From the NCBI GenBank assembly GCA_034620365.1, contig JAQGEQ010000045.1:558001-622000 (forward strand): a stretch of DNA of 64,000 nucleotides, written 5' to 3'. Source of the DNA: Pegea sp. RAD2-039 (taxonomy: Eukaryota; Chordata; Thaliacea; Salpida; Salpidae). Position numbers and translations under genes: made by a program. A model generated the notes under the pieces. That model saw nothing but the letters and a program-made list of their open reading frames with translations. It had not been told where the DNA came from and made no database searches. Positions within the stretch are counted from its first letter, which is position 1. Every line of letters begins with the position of its first letter. Positions 26,101 to 40,759 of this stretch are shown in pieces.

Positions 26101-29100
26101 GCAGTAAACTGAAAATAGTTTTCAAATATTTCAGAAATTTTATTGATATTTACTCGATAAAAATAATTCTTATTTGTTTTTACTAATTTGACTGAAAATG
26201 AAAATAGAAAATTCATTTATATGGAGAGTTAATTTTAACTAAAGCTCTTTTTCAAACTTTTTATAAATATATTTTTCGTTATCAGATTTTGGTTAACAAA
26301 ATATAGTTCAATAACGCCGTGAGCAAAAATAAAAATATTTAACTTCAGTATATGCAACTTATCTCAATTGAGATTTTAAAAATATTCATTTTTAACAAAC
26401 TTATAAACGTTACTTTGAAATATAAGCAACTGTTGTAGACAATTGTAGAATGGCTTTTCTATCAACACATTAATTTCAGCAATTCTGATAGCGTCTTTCG
26501 TGACCCTTACCAAAGGTGATATTCTAACTTAACATTCTTTAATATTTATAGCTAAACTGAGATTTATTCCGATAAGCTGAAGGCCACGAAATAAAATATG
26601 ATAAAAGATATTTGGTCACGAAAAAGCCAGAAGTATATGAAGACAAAATATCTTGAATACTAACTATTGAATTGGGAATATTATTCTTTTAATTGTACAA
26701 TAAATCTTTAATAACAATTCTTTCATTAAACACAAAGCTTAAGCTACAAAAGAATAACTCTGAATTCAATTTTTGAATCGTTTAGAATCACTAAGCAAAT
26801 CTTGTAATCAATAAGACTTATTTCAAACAATACTTCTATTTACTAACGCTTAGCTCTTTCTTGATTTGAAACTTAAGTTGAGCATTACTCGTTTAAGCAT
26901 CTCAACTACAACACAACTGTTTTTGGGTAGTAATCGAGAGAAGCAAAAAAAAGCTTGCAGACGAGTTTGCTAAGTTAAAAGCTCTCGAAACTTTATTGTA
27001 TCAGGAAAAAAATGTTTAAGAAATCTTTCTAAGCAGTTGATTGAAGATTGTATACGATTTAAAAAATGCTACTTTCTCCATTTGAGTACCTTTTCAATAG
27101 CTGGTGTTTACATAATAGTTTTATAAAGGTGTTAATGACATAAAGTATTCGCAATCTTATAAAGAAAACTCAACAGTCTAGATATTTTTATCTGACTGTA
27201 TCTAAAAATATGTATGGTGACGGTAACATGCATAAGACATAAAAGAGAATATCGGAAGCTATATATAAATAAAAATCACCCGTAATAAGTGAAGTAGTTG
27301 AAATTTGATAACATTGGTTCTTACAAGAAATATAAAGATGAAAAACCAAAAGATATTTGAGAATTTTGGAGCTTATATTACAAAACATCATCAACTTTTA
27401 AAAAGCCTTTAATGTCAATAAGAATGAAAATATACTTCAGTTTAGGAAACCTCTAAATTGTTTACAATGAAAAGGTAATTGTGAATAGAGAAGTTATAAA
27501 ATCTGTTAAAAATGTGCAATTTTTTTTCGATTGCTTTTACTTATGCGTTTCTAAAAAAACCTACAACAAATTTGTCACAAAACATATCTTTATATAACAT
27601 TCTATTTTTTGTTTAGCAATTCTAATTAACCTTTAAAATGATTTCTTCTTTTTAAAACTATGTTGATATCTCATTTGGTAGCTAAATTTTTGTTCTAATC
27701 TTACTTAAGTTTTGGTTTCGTATTTTTAAGTTAAAAAATTGTGAAAATAACCTGAAAAACAAAACTATTAAAAGTATGAGATTTTTTGTAGCTATTTTCA
27801 CTCAATATTTTAAACGAAATTTGAATTTTTTTATCAAATAACTTTTTGTCAAAATACAGATTTAAGTTAAAAGATGTTAATAATTTTTCATTTACCTGAA
27901 TTGGGACATTTAAAAAATATCAATTAAATATTATATAAAAATTTATAATTATAATAAGTTTATATCTCCAGCTGATAAAGTTAATAGAACTTCAAGTGAA
28001 TCTCTAACACAATTTTGTTTATTCAAGCGATTAGATCACCCTGACAGATTCTTAGATTAAAACTGAAATTTAAAATAATTGATTTTAATGAAACTTTTTT
28101 TAAATTCCAATAAATAGACGACTCAATACTATTGAGAAATGAACTTAACTTCAGTAATAGTTATGCAAAAAGTAGATATTTTTATCAATAAAAAATTGAT
28201 ATAATTTGTGCACTGATATCAAACACGTGACTAATTCTGTAAAGTGACATCTTCTATATCAAAGATACAAGACGAGGAATAAATTAACAAGAATACAAGA
28301 AGAAAACTTTTTCAAACTTCTTTCACTACAGATGACGTTATGCTTCAATAAGCAATTTGGTCCAATTACAAATTTATCTTTTGCTTAATAACATTGTGAT
28401 TTATCTGCATTTATCAAAAGACTCTTATTCAAGAGGCTACTGTAAGATTTCATAAATAATTGTGAAAACTCGTGTAAGTAGGTAATGATGCTGCAAGTAT
28501 AAGCTACTTACTAAGAAAGCAGGTAAAATGCTTAAAAATACTTTATTTTCTGCTGTAATGACTAAAGACAATACTAAAATTTCTTGTTATACAACGTGAG
28601 TAGCTAATTAAAGAAATCTCAAGAGCATCTAATTAGATTATAGTCCTTATTCATCGCTAAAATGTCATATATTTTTTAAATCAACGCAAAATCTCTAGAA
28701 GCTTGATATTTTCGAATATGAATCATCAAATACTTTTGACTTTTGTTATAAAAAGATTACTCTTAAATATTATAGATAATTTTGTATACCTTAAGCCACC
28801 ATGCAATTTTTGTTCCGATATATTCACGGTATATTGATTTTTCAATGCTTTTTCCTGTGATTGACTTTCAAAATCTTATCTAATTTAAAGATACATTGAA
28901 TACTTGTTGTCAAATTTTGGGTGATTTTTCTTGGAGCTTCTTTTTTTAGCTTCAGTTTGCAAATGTTTTAAAAAAATGATTTTAAGAACAATGCTGTCAA
29001 TTTGTGTATTTCAGTATTTTGTTTGATTTCAAAATTGCAATTTAAACATAAACTTTTGTACAAATAGCTTTTATTCAAGCTTGTTTGTTGTAACTGTTTA

Positions 29101-32100
29101 TATTGAAAAGCATAAAAATCTTCAAACAAAGCTTTAATCATATTTTACAACAAAAATGTATTTTTCAACAAAAACAAATAGGTTAAGTGGTTTGTAATCT
29201 TTTTGCGGTTGAGTAAAGTAAGATTTTTTCATATTAATTATTTGTAAATATTAACTTTAAACACGATTGAATACCTTTGCTTTTAAAAACTCCCACATTT
29301 ACACAACACAAGTTTTTCAATAACTCCATGAAAGCGTGAAAAGTAACACTTGATCAAAAATAACAAAAACTAACAACAAAAGAATTTTTCTTTTTATCAG
29401 TTGTTCTTTTTGCGATAGACTTAAAATCCTAGTTAGTAGAAATATTCCACCAAATTTTCTTTATCTTTGTCTAACTCTTAAAGATTGTCAACTTGAATCA
29501 AAAGTGCTTTTGTTTTAGAAGCAAAAATATATTTCTGATTTTGTAAATCAAATTATAATGCTTTCACTAACTTGAGTAAATAATCAAGCTAATATTTTAA
29601 TTTGTCTTAATTTTAAAAGAAAGGAAGTCTAACTAAAAAGTAACTATATCTAGTTCCAAGTTAGATTTATAAATTCAAACAATAGTTACTAACACTTCTA
29701 CCATTTTAGTATTTTTTCTCTATATTCTAAAGTCATCACAATAATAAATAAATAAAAGCTCTGAGAAACCAACTCATAAAAACAATCACAATTTTTGTGT
29801 AGTTTTAAAACTCAATCAAACTTAATAAGACAAACAAAAAACTCAAGATAACATCCACGTTGATTGACTAGCTCAACTCTTATCTCTCATATAAAAGATA
29901 TTTGTTGTACTAACTTAAAAATATTCCTTACTGAAGGAGTATTTTGATAGTAAACTCTGACTTATAAATACATTTTAAATAAATTATTTTAAAAGATTCT
30001 TCTAAAAGATTGTATTAATAGATGGGAATTTATATTTAAATCAACAATTCTTTTTTTAAATATTTAAATAAACTAACCAGTATAATAAAATTTCAATTAA
30101 AAAGTTTCACATTTTTGATTTTGTGTGATTTAAACAGATCTAATTTTTTAATATCTTAAAACTTATTGAACATTTTATAGAATTATTAAAAGCACATTTA
30201 AAGTTTTATATATAAAAGTGATTTTTTAAGTTTCATGAAATTTCAAATTATACAAATCAACAGAAAGGCACTTAACCCAAAGTTTTGTTGAGTCAATACA
30301 ACTTCACTATAATTTCATACTTTAGGCGAAGACAAATACTTTGTTCAGCACTTAAACAAACAAATAAGACAAAACTAAACAAATGCTTTTCGGATTTCTG
30401 AAAATTCTAAATAAAGTTACAAAATAGTTTTAGAAATATCGTTTTTGTCAATTACAATTTTTCTGTATTAGTTTCTTAATTAAAACTTGTACCTTTGGAG
30501 GATTAACTCATCAGATTGTGAAGTTAATCACAACAAATCGCTTTTGATTCATAAACTTACATAAAAATGTAAATCGTTTGTTTTTACATCTTTATCTGAT
30601 GTAGAATTCTTTAAACTTCTCAAAACACAGCATTTGTTTTCACCATTATAGTTGAAAGTTAATTTAAAAGCCTTCTTTTTTTAAAATTTATTTTTTGATT
30701 TGAAATACATTTAACACAATTTTCAAAACAGCAAGTTTTGATTTTTATTAAACTTTAATTTCTTCAGTTTTTATTTAAATATTAACTTTTACTTTTAATT
30801 AATTTTTAACTACAAGTGTCTACTTCAGATTAAGAATGCTACAACATAAAAAAATTTAAACTTCTTAATTGAGCTTAAAAAACAATTTTCAGTTTTTTGA
30901 ACGTTGCCTTTTTAATAGTGTAAATTTGTTTTTAGCTTTTTTATCAATAACTATTTTCTTTTGGAGGTTACATTAGTTAGTTTTTTAGAAGATTATTAAA
31001 CAAATAAATTAAAAGTTTTTTTTTTGACCATTTAAGTTCGAATAAAAACGTTACTTTCTTGTTAACAATAATAATAACAACATCAAAGTACATTCTATAA
31101 AATTCATTTCAGATTTAAATACAAAAAAAATCAAGTTTCTACGTTTTAAAGTACAAAGGAAAATACATTACAAAAAAGTATACAAAGCATTTTCAAATGT
31201 TCAAGTAGATGAATTGTTTATATACCAACTTTCTTTTCTGTAAATAAGCTATTTTTGTAGCTTCTATTTTACTTGAATATAAAGTTCATAATTAAAAATA
31301 ACATTTAGTTGAGCGGTTTCAGAACAGTCTGTGAAAAATTTGCTACTGTTACTAATAGGTAGTATGAGATTCTAAAAGCTTAAAGGCGCCAAGTTTATGT
31401 TTCAAGAGGTTACAGCAAAATTTAATAAGTTTTTACAAAGTTTAATTAGTTTTTAACCAAGAGATAATTTAAAGTAAATTATTATTCTCATCTTAAACTA
31501 ATCTATCAGAAACTTTTTAAACTTTTGATTTAAACTCAAACTAAACTTAAAATTTTATTTCTTTTAAATACACTTTATCTTGTAGATTCGTAAACGTTTA
31601 AATAAGTTTTAAGAGTTTAAGTATGAGCAAACCAGCTTAAAATTGAATTGCAAATTCTGAGTTTAGGAATTAATAAACTTTGTTATGCTCTAAAACCTTT
31701 TTATCATTGCCAATAAAAACAAATCATTAAGAATTATAATAACCATCCAAAAAGTTGTCTTTAAAACAACTTTCTTAATATAGAAAAAAGGTTTGATAAA
31801 ATTTAGCTAAAAGACTGATGATAAAATAATAATAAACTTCAAATAAAGAATCTCATTATTTTTGTAATGGTAGATTAAAACAAAGTCAGCTTAAGGTGGG
31901 TCTTATCAACATGACTATCGATTCAGTGGTTGGCTTCTTTAAACATTCTTTAATTTAGTAATTTCTTAGAACCTTACCACCACTGAAACCAATAAATTTT
32001 AATTTTGAATAGAAGTTTCACAATAAACTAGTAAGCGTTAGTTATCCTGACAAAAAACAGTTTTGTACAAATACTAAAAAATATCTAGATATCAAGTTAA

Positions 32101-33808
32101 ATAAATATGACTGAATTCATAACGGATAGAATTTTATATAATTCATTTTTCTGCTGGAAAAGGAATTTTTGTGAAAAATAATAAAGTATTTGAAATATTA
32201 GAGAATATAGGTTATAAATAAATGAAACTTTTTAACTCATGCATGTTTTGTAAGTTAAACCCTCGCCTAAGGCAAAGTATTTATCTCATAAATAGTTTTA
32301 TAAAATCTGTTAAACTGAAAACAGTTATTTAAAACAATTAACTAAAAATATTCGTTAAAATTTTATAGAAACAAACAATTTAAAAAAATTCAAAAATTTG
32401 AGAAATTAAAATTTGAAATAAAATTTGTTTTGAGAAAGCTTTAGAAAAATGAGTTAGTTGATTTCCGCTTCTAATTAAAATAGATAAAAAAACGATTTCA
32501 AAAATATTTTATCTTACCTTTATCAGATTGTACAAAGCTATTACAAAAATTTACAAAAGTTAAATCAAATTGTACAGACACAAAAATATTCTGAAATAAT
32601 TAAACATTTTTTAATTTAAAAAACATAAAAAGTTAAACATATTTTTTATTACTTTTCAAAAAAAAGATTTGCCAGACCATTATATGGGCATATCGATTTG
32701 TAAATAGTTAAAAAAAAAACATTTTCAGGTTTTTGTAATCTTAGCAACTATTTATTTTTAACTATCTGATTTTACAGTTAATCTTGGTGTTAAAACTCTT
32801 TGGCAAAGTTAAATAAGAATTAAATAAAAAAAAATTATTCAATTAGAAGGTTTTTAAATTTAAACGGAATTTTTATTTCGTTCAAAAAAAGCTTTCAAAA
32901 AAACATCAAAAGTTGAATTCGAAGACAAAAGTTGACAACTGAAATAAAATCTAATAAAAATTCATTTAAATTGTTTGTTTCAAAAAGTGAAGATTACAGC
33001 TAAAAAAACAACTTTCGAACTTTTTAAACTTGACATAATCTTTTTAAGCTACATAATTGTTTCAAAACTGATATAAATTTCTAATTAAAAAAAGAAATCT
33101 ACCATAAACAGGTTTTTTTTTAATTTAAATGTACGTTTTTTTATTCAAGTAATTTATTAATTAGAATCCACGAACATTCTGTACTATTATGCTTTTTTGC
33201 GAACAGCTATAATTAAGAAGCTTATTAGCATCCTTAACTAAAATAATCAAAATAACTTTTGTAGGCTTAGTGAAATTAAAAGAGATATTCTGTAAAATTA
33301 AACTATTAAATCAACCTAGTAATTAATCTGTTGTTTTTAAGCTGAATTAGGGCTCGTAACACGCATAGTTTGAGTATAATTAATTAATTTAAATAATAAT
33401 TATTTCATTATTATGTCAAATGAAACAACTTTCGGTGGTACAACTCATATATCATTAAAAACAGTTTGAGAATAACATAAAATGCTTAAAAGAAGTTTTG
33501 ATACAGAACATAAAATAACGACTTTTAAAACTTGTTTCTTTCGTAGGAATCTTCTATACCAAAGAATTTAACTTTTTAATGATATTTTTATTGAAAATAT
33601 AATCACAACTTTATTACATTTGATAAAATGCCACGATTCTTGAAAAAATATTTTTTAGGAACAAGACAAATTGTTTCTAAGAATTTATCTGACTTCCAGA
33701 AAAGTTGTGAGCTATTTAAAAAATGCAAAATTGAATTTTAACTAGTAAACTTCATGATGATGTAATGCGTTCAACTTCTCCAGTAATGTCAAAAGAACCA
33801 AAGGTTAT

Positions 33809-34211
33809 TTATTTATTACAATAAATGCGGAGGAGGGTGCCTGAACAGAGCACCTCTCGCCAACACACATTCTCACAAATAACATGTATTAGGTTAGAAA
33901 TAAATAAAGAAAAAGATGTAACATATGGCATTTCAGTAGTCCTCAAACATATACCAGTGAACAATTACATAGAATATTAATTATATAAAAAAGGGAAAAA
34001 ATCACAGTTTAGAAGTTACAATGTTGGCACTTCTATAACGGTTCAACTTCTACTATTATTCTTATATTATTAAAACCATATTAAATTGAATAAATATTAT
34101 TAAACTCAATATTAAAACGGTCCAACTTCTGCTTGAACAACGCGAGTGATTCTGACATGACAATCTCTGATGGCAGCTGCTTCCAAGTACTAATTGTGCG
34201 GTACGATAGAA
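33809..34211 (-). mobile_element. 3' part of LINE, antisense, with nested insertion
   Basis: Read on the minus strand this contains the end of the RT frame (motifs YRTISTWKQLPS and FKQKLD). It continues through the 3' UTR to the terminal block gtgagaatgtgtgttggcgag, caccctcc and an ATAAATAA tail at 33809. It corresponds to 41970-42260. A 64-bp insertion with duplicated flanks interrupts it at 34052-34115. The copy is 5'-truncated and cannot encode an enzyme. Confidence 0.88.
34037..34130. repeat. 64-bp insertion flanked by a 15-bp direct repeat
   Basis: Inside the antisense LINE copy, aacggttcaacttct (34037-34051) recurs as aacggtccaacttct (34116-34130), with 14 of 15 bases matching. Between them lies a 64-bp AT-rich segment absent from the sister LINE copy near 6090. 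The duplicated flank looks like a target-site duplication of a small insertion, or a duplication-type repair product. Confidence 0.7.
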
Positions 34212-36547
34212 AACCATATAAAATATCATAAAAGTATTTAGAAAAGTCTTAGTAATACTTTCTGTATTATTTAACATAAGTTTTATTGGTATTTTATGAT
34301 AATAGATTTTAATTTTCTACTTTTCGTTCAAATATTTGCTTTTCATGCTATATTCCAAAAACCTACAAACTTAGTAGAAAATAAATAACATATTTCTAGT
34401 AAAACATGTAGCTTTTGAACACATTCGTTAATATATGATAGAGATACAATAATCAATAATTAAGTTACAGTTTGTGAAAGATAAAACTACTAGCTGAAAA
34501 ACATCTTTCATAATTAGCTCGCGACAATTAACTCGGAAAACAAAATGTTTATATAAACTTTATTAAAATAGTAGACTTATATAATTCTATTGTTGAAATT
34601 TCTTAAAACTTATTTTATAATAATTTATAAAGATTAGCATTGCTTCTTTGAAATTAATAGTTTTTTATTTGTAACGTCATTTTCAACGCCTTTTATTGAA
34701 TTTAATTGATATAATTTTTAATTAAAAATTTAAAACAACAAGTTTTAACTGGGCTAAGTGTGTCTATGGCACACGCTGTTTCATTAAACTAGAATTAAAG
34801 TTAGGAATTTCAGTAATTAGTTTTTAAACATCGTTTTAACTTCAAATATTTCTTAATTAATAGTTCTAACTTGGAAAACAAGCTTTTTTTGATTTCTGTT
34901 GTTTAAAGAATTTTTAAAGATGTTTTTCATGATGCAACCTTATAATTCAAATGTAAGATTTCTAATACAAGACTATTTCATCTACTTTTGACTTACAGGT
35001 ACCAATTAAAAAAAAGAAGCTTGTTTTAAGCATTTTAATGTACTTCATTGTATACATGATTGATTATTACTAAATTGATAAATTAAATTCTTTAAGATAT
35101 CATAGATGCTATGAAATATACAAAATTTGCTTAATTGAAAGCTTGACAATATGCACAAAAGCAATAACTATCAATAGTCAGATTGTCTTTGTACCCACCC
35201 AGCCATGAAGCATATTTTTAACCATAAAAGCAAGATGATTTACTAATACTTAAATAAAAGCTACCAGCAAAAGGTAAAATAATCTCCCTTTGTGTGGTTG
35301 AGACTGCAAAACTTGGCAGAAGTAAATAAATGTGTTTAAGATAAAAACTTCTTAAATTTTACTCTTTACTTATTTTATTTTTGAATGAAGCTACATCGTT
35401 TTAATCCAATTTAAAAAGACATAGTTATCAAAAAATCGTAGATTACATGTTTGTGAGATATCAACTAAAGCTTTTAATTTACGATTCAGTTATTTGAAAC
35501 AAAATTTTATAAATACTTGCAGATTACAGGCTAGAAAATTAAATATATTATCATTTTATTTGTCTATTTCAAGAGAGTTTTTCTTCATTTGCTTTTAATG
35601 ACTTATAAAAAATATTATATAAAACTTTGAACTTTGATAAGTTCTAAGAAAATAGCTTTTCTAAATGAAATCAAAAAAAACAGCTGAACAAAATATAAAA
35701 TAATTAAAAAATATTAAAAAAAAGTTGTAAAAATAAATTAATTTTTTAAGTTTTCAAATGTGTCTTAATTACAAATAATTAACAACTTGTAAATGAATAA
35801 CTTTTGAAAAATAATTAAAAAAAAAAGATATTTTAAAAGCATTTTAAATTTCACTATTAATAATTTTTAATACTTTCTGCAAATACTTTTTTTGAGGAAT
35901 CCTAACTTCAAAACGAAGCAAATGTAATAGCAGACGGTTTTATTCTCGCAAAATAATAGTGTATCAAATATCTTTTCCATCATTTCACTTTGAGATTAAA
36001 ACACAGAAAACTATAGTTAAGTTTTTGTAATAACAAGGCTATATATTACAATATAATTGTACTTCAGCACAAACTGTTTCTTTCAATATTACATCTAAAT
36101 CATTTTTAATACATAAATTATTCTAATAACCTGTAATTTATACTTTAAATTTAGTTTATTAGGATATTTTTGCTATATTTGTAATACTATATTTTGATAT
36201 ATTTGTCTTTATAAAACTTAGTTTTTTGAAATAAAATGATTCAAACTTTACGATCAAAGTCATAAAATTCAGCAAACAAAAGATGATTTAACATTTTTTA
36301 AACAATTTCAAACCATAAATTTATTTCTTTGTTGTACATACAGGCGTATTAACTAAACCTTTTGATATGACATCAGGCATCTTGCAGAAATATTCAGTTT
36401 TGTACAAAAATTTCAATCTATCAATTTTAACCAGATTAAAATATTTTTAAACAATTTCATAGCAGTTCTAATAGAGAAATTACTTTCTAGAAGTATTTAT
36501 CTTTTGATTTAAATATATGATGCAATTTACCTTGAAAAAAACAACTC

Positions 36548-36612
36548 GTGAGAATGTGTGTTAGCGAGATGTGCTCTGTTTAGGCACCCTCCTTCGCATT
36601 TATATACATAAA
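36548..36612 (+). repeat. solo LINE 3' end
   Basis: Starts with gtgagaatgtgtgttagcgag and continues through caccctccttcgcattta, matching 42183-42245. Nothing of the LINE upstream of this block is present, so the copy consists only of the terminal ~60 bp. Confidence 0.85.
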
Positions 36613-36839
36613 AAAAATTATGAAATGCACTTTTTATATTAAATATTTTACATTATCTGACATTTGAGAACATTTAAAACATTTACCGAAAAATAGAACT
36701 GGTCTTTTACTTTTAGGGCTACATTTCAAAATAAAAGTAAGTTTTGAAAATAAGAATTTAGATGTTTGTATAAATAAACTTACTTTTACTACTTTCAATT
36801 TTATATATTTTACTTAAGTTGAGTTTTATATAAGTTTTT

Positions 36840-36905
36840 GTGAGAATGTGTGTTAGTGAGAGCTAAAGATGCCTCCTTCGCATTTATTGTAATAAATAAA
36901 TATTA
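36840..36905 (+). repeat. solo LINE 3' end, second copy
   Basis: The block gtgagaatgtgtgttagtgag, then gcctccttcgcatttattg and a TAATAAATAAAT tail, match the LINE terminus with a small internal divergence. It starts at the same base as the copy 290 bp upstream and has the same orientation. Confidence 0.85.
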
Positions 36906-39900
36906 TTAACTAAGATTTCAATGAATATTTTTAAAACAAAATCATTTTATTACTAATTTGATTTTATATACTTTCAAAATCTATATCTCGTCTCGCTTGC
37001 ATTTGTTTTGCTTAGTCTGTCTATTAATTAAAAGCCTAATTAATTTTCCTTATTTAAAGTATAAACAATTCTAATTATTATTATATAATTGTTATGCTGT
37101 TTTATTATATAAGAAATGTTAAATTCTCAAGAAGTAATTGCTCAATAATTGAAAAGTATTTTTTAAATTTGGATGATTGATTAGCAAGTCTGCGCTTATT
37201 TTATATAAAAGTCCTTTGTATTCTCTAATGATAACATTAAACTCAATTTCTGAGATATAAAGAAATTTTTGTTGTTAGATTTTCTACTTAAATTTTAGTT
37301 ATAACTTATTCTTCTTTAATTATGAAACTAGTTCAATATTTGCAGGATACCAGTTAAAGTAAAACGAAATTTCGTGTTTTAACGTGGTTCTTAAGTACTT
37401 GAGTAAAATCTATTTTATAAACAACTTTACAAAATACTTAGTAAGTTTACTGAACAAAAACAACTCTAATAGCTTTCAATTAAAATAAATTAAACAATGA
37501 AAATGAAGTTCTTTTTCGGACCGGAGTAGAATTTTAAACATTTATTGATAATTGATTTTTCGTTGAAAGTCTTATAAAAGTTAGAAGATTTATTTACTTC
37601 AATCTTTACGAGATATCCTGTTGGCTTATGTACTTAAAGGTACGGTTCAGATTGAATGGATAATGGAGTAAATTAATCTTTTGTTCCTTACGTTTTTTTT
37701 TCTAAATTTGTATTTCAATACAAAGTAATTAATTTTATTTTTTAAGTTTGATTGCGTCTGAAAGTTGGTGATTAAAACAGGATTTAGAAATGTTTTTTGT
37801 AAATGTAAAAAATAATCATTTTTACTTTTCAAATATCCACAGAATTTTATAGGAGTTAGAATAAAAATTTTGGAAATATAAAGTTATTTTTTGCTTTGTG
37901 TAATTATTTCTTCTTTATTTTTTATATAGACAACTTTTTAATATGTTATGTCTTAAGATATTTCCAAAATTTACACAAATTATATAATTTTTACGGTTTT
38001 AAAATTTACAATTTTTTTACATAATTTCTAGTAATTTGAAAATAACTATCTATCATTTATCCTTACAAGATTATTTCTAAGAAATAGAATAAATCCTTTT
38101 ACAATAAGTACTTTAAACTTTATACTTTTATTTTCAAGAATTTATTATCATATGATATTTCAATTACAATATCCAATTAAATTTTGCTCTACCCTATTTG
38201 TTTGAATATGTAACACAATTCAATTTTTCTTGTTTATTTTGAATTTGTCTGTTGTGCTTTTCTGTTTTTGAAAGGTTTATATTAATGTATTTGCAAGTGA
38301 ACAAAAACAGAGTTATTTTCTGTTAAGTTTGTTGAAAGACTAATTTCTACACCCGGTTTCAATTAACATGAAACTTTTGAATAGCTGAAATTGTTTGCAA
38401 ATGTTTAATGACAGTTTTTTGTTCATAAACCGACAAGATGTTAAATCATTAAAGACCTTTAAAGTCAAATAAAAGTCAAACAAAGTCAAATACAATATTT
38501 GATTGAAAAAGCTCTTATATAATATGAAGGAATTACAAAAGTCCTTATATAACACACCTAATTAAAGTGTTTGTTTTATGTTGAAAGATTAGTGGTTTTG
38601 ATAAAATCACGAGTTTTTAATCTTTTTTGTTCTATAAATATTATATATTTACACAATTATTACATTGGAAATAGTAATTGATTTTTTTTTCATTTTTAAA
38701 TGGCAGAAAACTAAATGAATATCTGTATGCCAAATCGAGATATGAAACTAAAACTAACCCATCATGTTAATTTGAGCTACCTTTTCTGTGGTACAGTAGT
38801 CTTATGCTGCTTGAAAACTGATGAAATAGTTTCTTTTATGAGTTGTTAGTTAAAATTTATAACATTAAAATAAGTTTAGTAAGCTTAGTATTTGTACAAA
38901 ACATATTTAGTGTATTAGATATTTAGATAAATAAAATTCATTAAATATGTTCTAACTAAATCTATTCAAAGTTACAAAACTATTGATAAAGTAAAGTTTA
39001 CAAGCAATCATTTTCAACTTTCTAATTTTCTAGTTTTGAATCATTTTGGTTACTTATCTTTAAATATTATTTGTGGAAGTTACAAGAAACAAAGGAATAC
39101 GATATTTCAAAGTTAGCAGGTTTTTTGATTTGTTAACTAAAAAAATCTCCCCAAAAGTCATTCATCTTTTAAAGATCTTTTAAAGATTAGTTGATTCGAG
39201 CAAAACACAGTTATTTGTAAACAAATAAAATATAAAAATACCCGCTGATGAATTAGCCATAAAAAATTGAAATTATTATTTTCAACTATCTCTTTCTTTA
39301 CTATTATATTTACTTACAGACAATTACGATTTCTTTTTCTCTTTAAAAGTGTTTTTTCTCAATTTTATTCATTTTTGTAATTTATGGAACACTTTAATAA
39401 AGGCACAAGAAGGCCCATAAAGCTGAAGTAAACTTACTAACCCTCACCTCAATATTTGTTTAATAAATCTTACAAAACTATTCGGAATTTACTGTAAATT
39501 TGTTTTTCTAGCATATTTATTAAAGTAGGAGAACTTTTTAAGTCATAATAGCCTTTTGAAAGATTTTAATCTGTAAGTTGTTCATGTGACCGAGTTATTA
39601 AAACCTCATCTTAGTAATCAAAGAAACTAATGTAATATTCTAAACCACAAATAACCTACATCCTGAAGTTGAGGTCAAAAATCAGTTTATCCACCAAATT
39701 TAATGAGTCGTAAAGTTGGTATTATTTTGATCGACAAATATTGTAATGATACCAAAGTATTTTAATTACTTCAAACTCACCTGCTTCGACTTTAGTTGAT
39801 GATCAATAAAACATTTTTAATTCGGATATTCTTTTAAAATTGAAGGACTCTTTAGAGATCCAACTACTAACTCAAATGATTACCCAGACTCATAAAAACT

Positions 39901-40523
39901 TTCTTGAAGGTTAAGACTAACTTCAGCTTAAGAAGTTCAGAATTTCATTCTTTCATGACAACTTTTACAGAAATTTAACTCTTCTGCATACTTTTTATAT
40001 TTAAGCTATTAAACAGTAATTACAAAGTTTTGTGAAATTTAAATACTACTTCTTGCGAAACGTAAGAAACAAATTGGAAGAATCTTTGTACGAGAAATCA
40101 TTTATACTTTCAATTATCTTTTATGATTTGATGTTTTTTTCTTGAAAAATCTATTTGCTAAGCTGTAGGTTCAGTTGTTGTTTAATTATACTAATTTATT
40201 GTAAAATAAATCGGCTGCTACAGTTTAGAAGTTATGTTTTTTGCTTGTTTGCTAATATCCTGAAAATAGATGGTTACAAAAATTGTAGGTCACCAACTGA
40301 GGATTTATTGTCGCTCCAAACTCTTGATACTTTTAGAAGAAACTAGAAACTATTTTATGATTTATAAGTTAAATTAAAAATCCATTTTAGACGTCAACAC
40401 TAATTAAGATAATTTTCTTATGATAGGTGCTTGAATGCTGTGCATAGCAATAGTAGTCTTGTGTACCCTTCTGGACAATTGAACCAGGACAATCAGTCTA
40501 GACACATATTACTAACAAGGAAA

Positions 40524-40759
40524 AGTCCATAAAAACCCGGGTAGAAAGTCTTTGTGGGCCTGGTTAATGATAAAACTTCTAGGAGACGCAAAAACTCCAA
40601 ATTTAAAGCCGGAGTTGGAGCCCCGTAAGCAGTTTATCGTTGTACTCAGTGTCGTTCTGGCAGCTCCTGCGATGCCAGCTGGGCCGCATCAGCCCTTATG
40701 TCCCGCTGCATAACCTTGTTGGTGTAAGAGTGGAATCCTGCTGCATAGGCAACAACTGG
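40524..40759 (+). repeat. ~235-bp dispersed repeat, copy 1
   Basis: This segment matches the reverse complement of 59634-59848 over nearly its full length. It includes accccggg-like and cttctaggagacgcaaaa blocks, a ggagttggagcc block, gtactcagtgt, and a final ctgctgcat-ggcaacaac block. It carries about 20 extra bases near 40670-40690. An imperfect inverted repeat (aactcca...cggagtt) can form a hairpin near 40596-40619. It is GC-richer than its surroundings and encodes no protein; class unknown. Confidence 0.8.
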
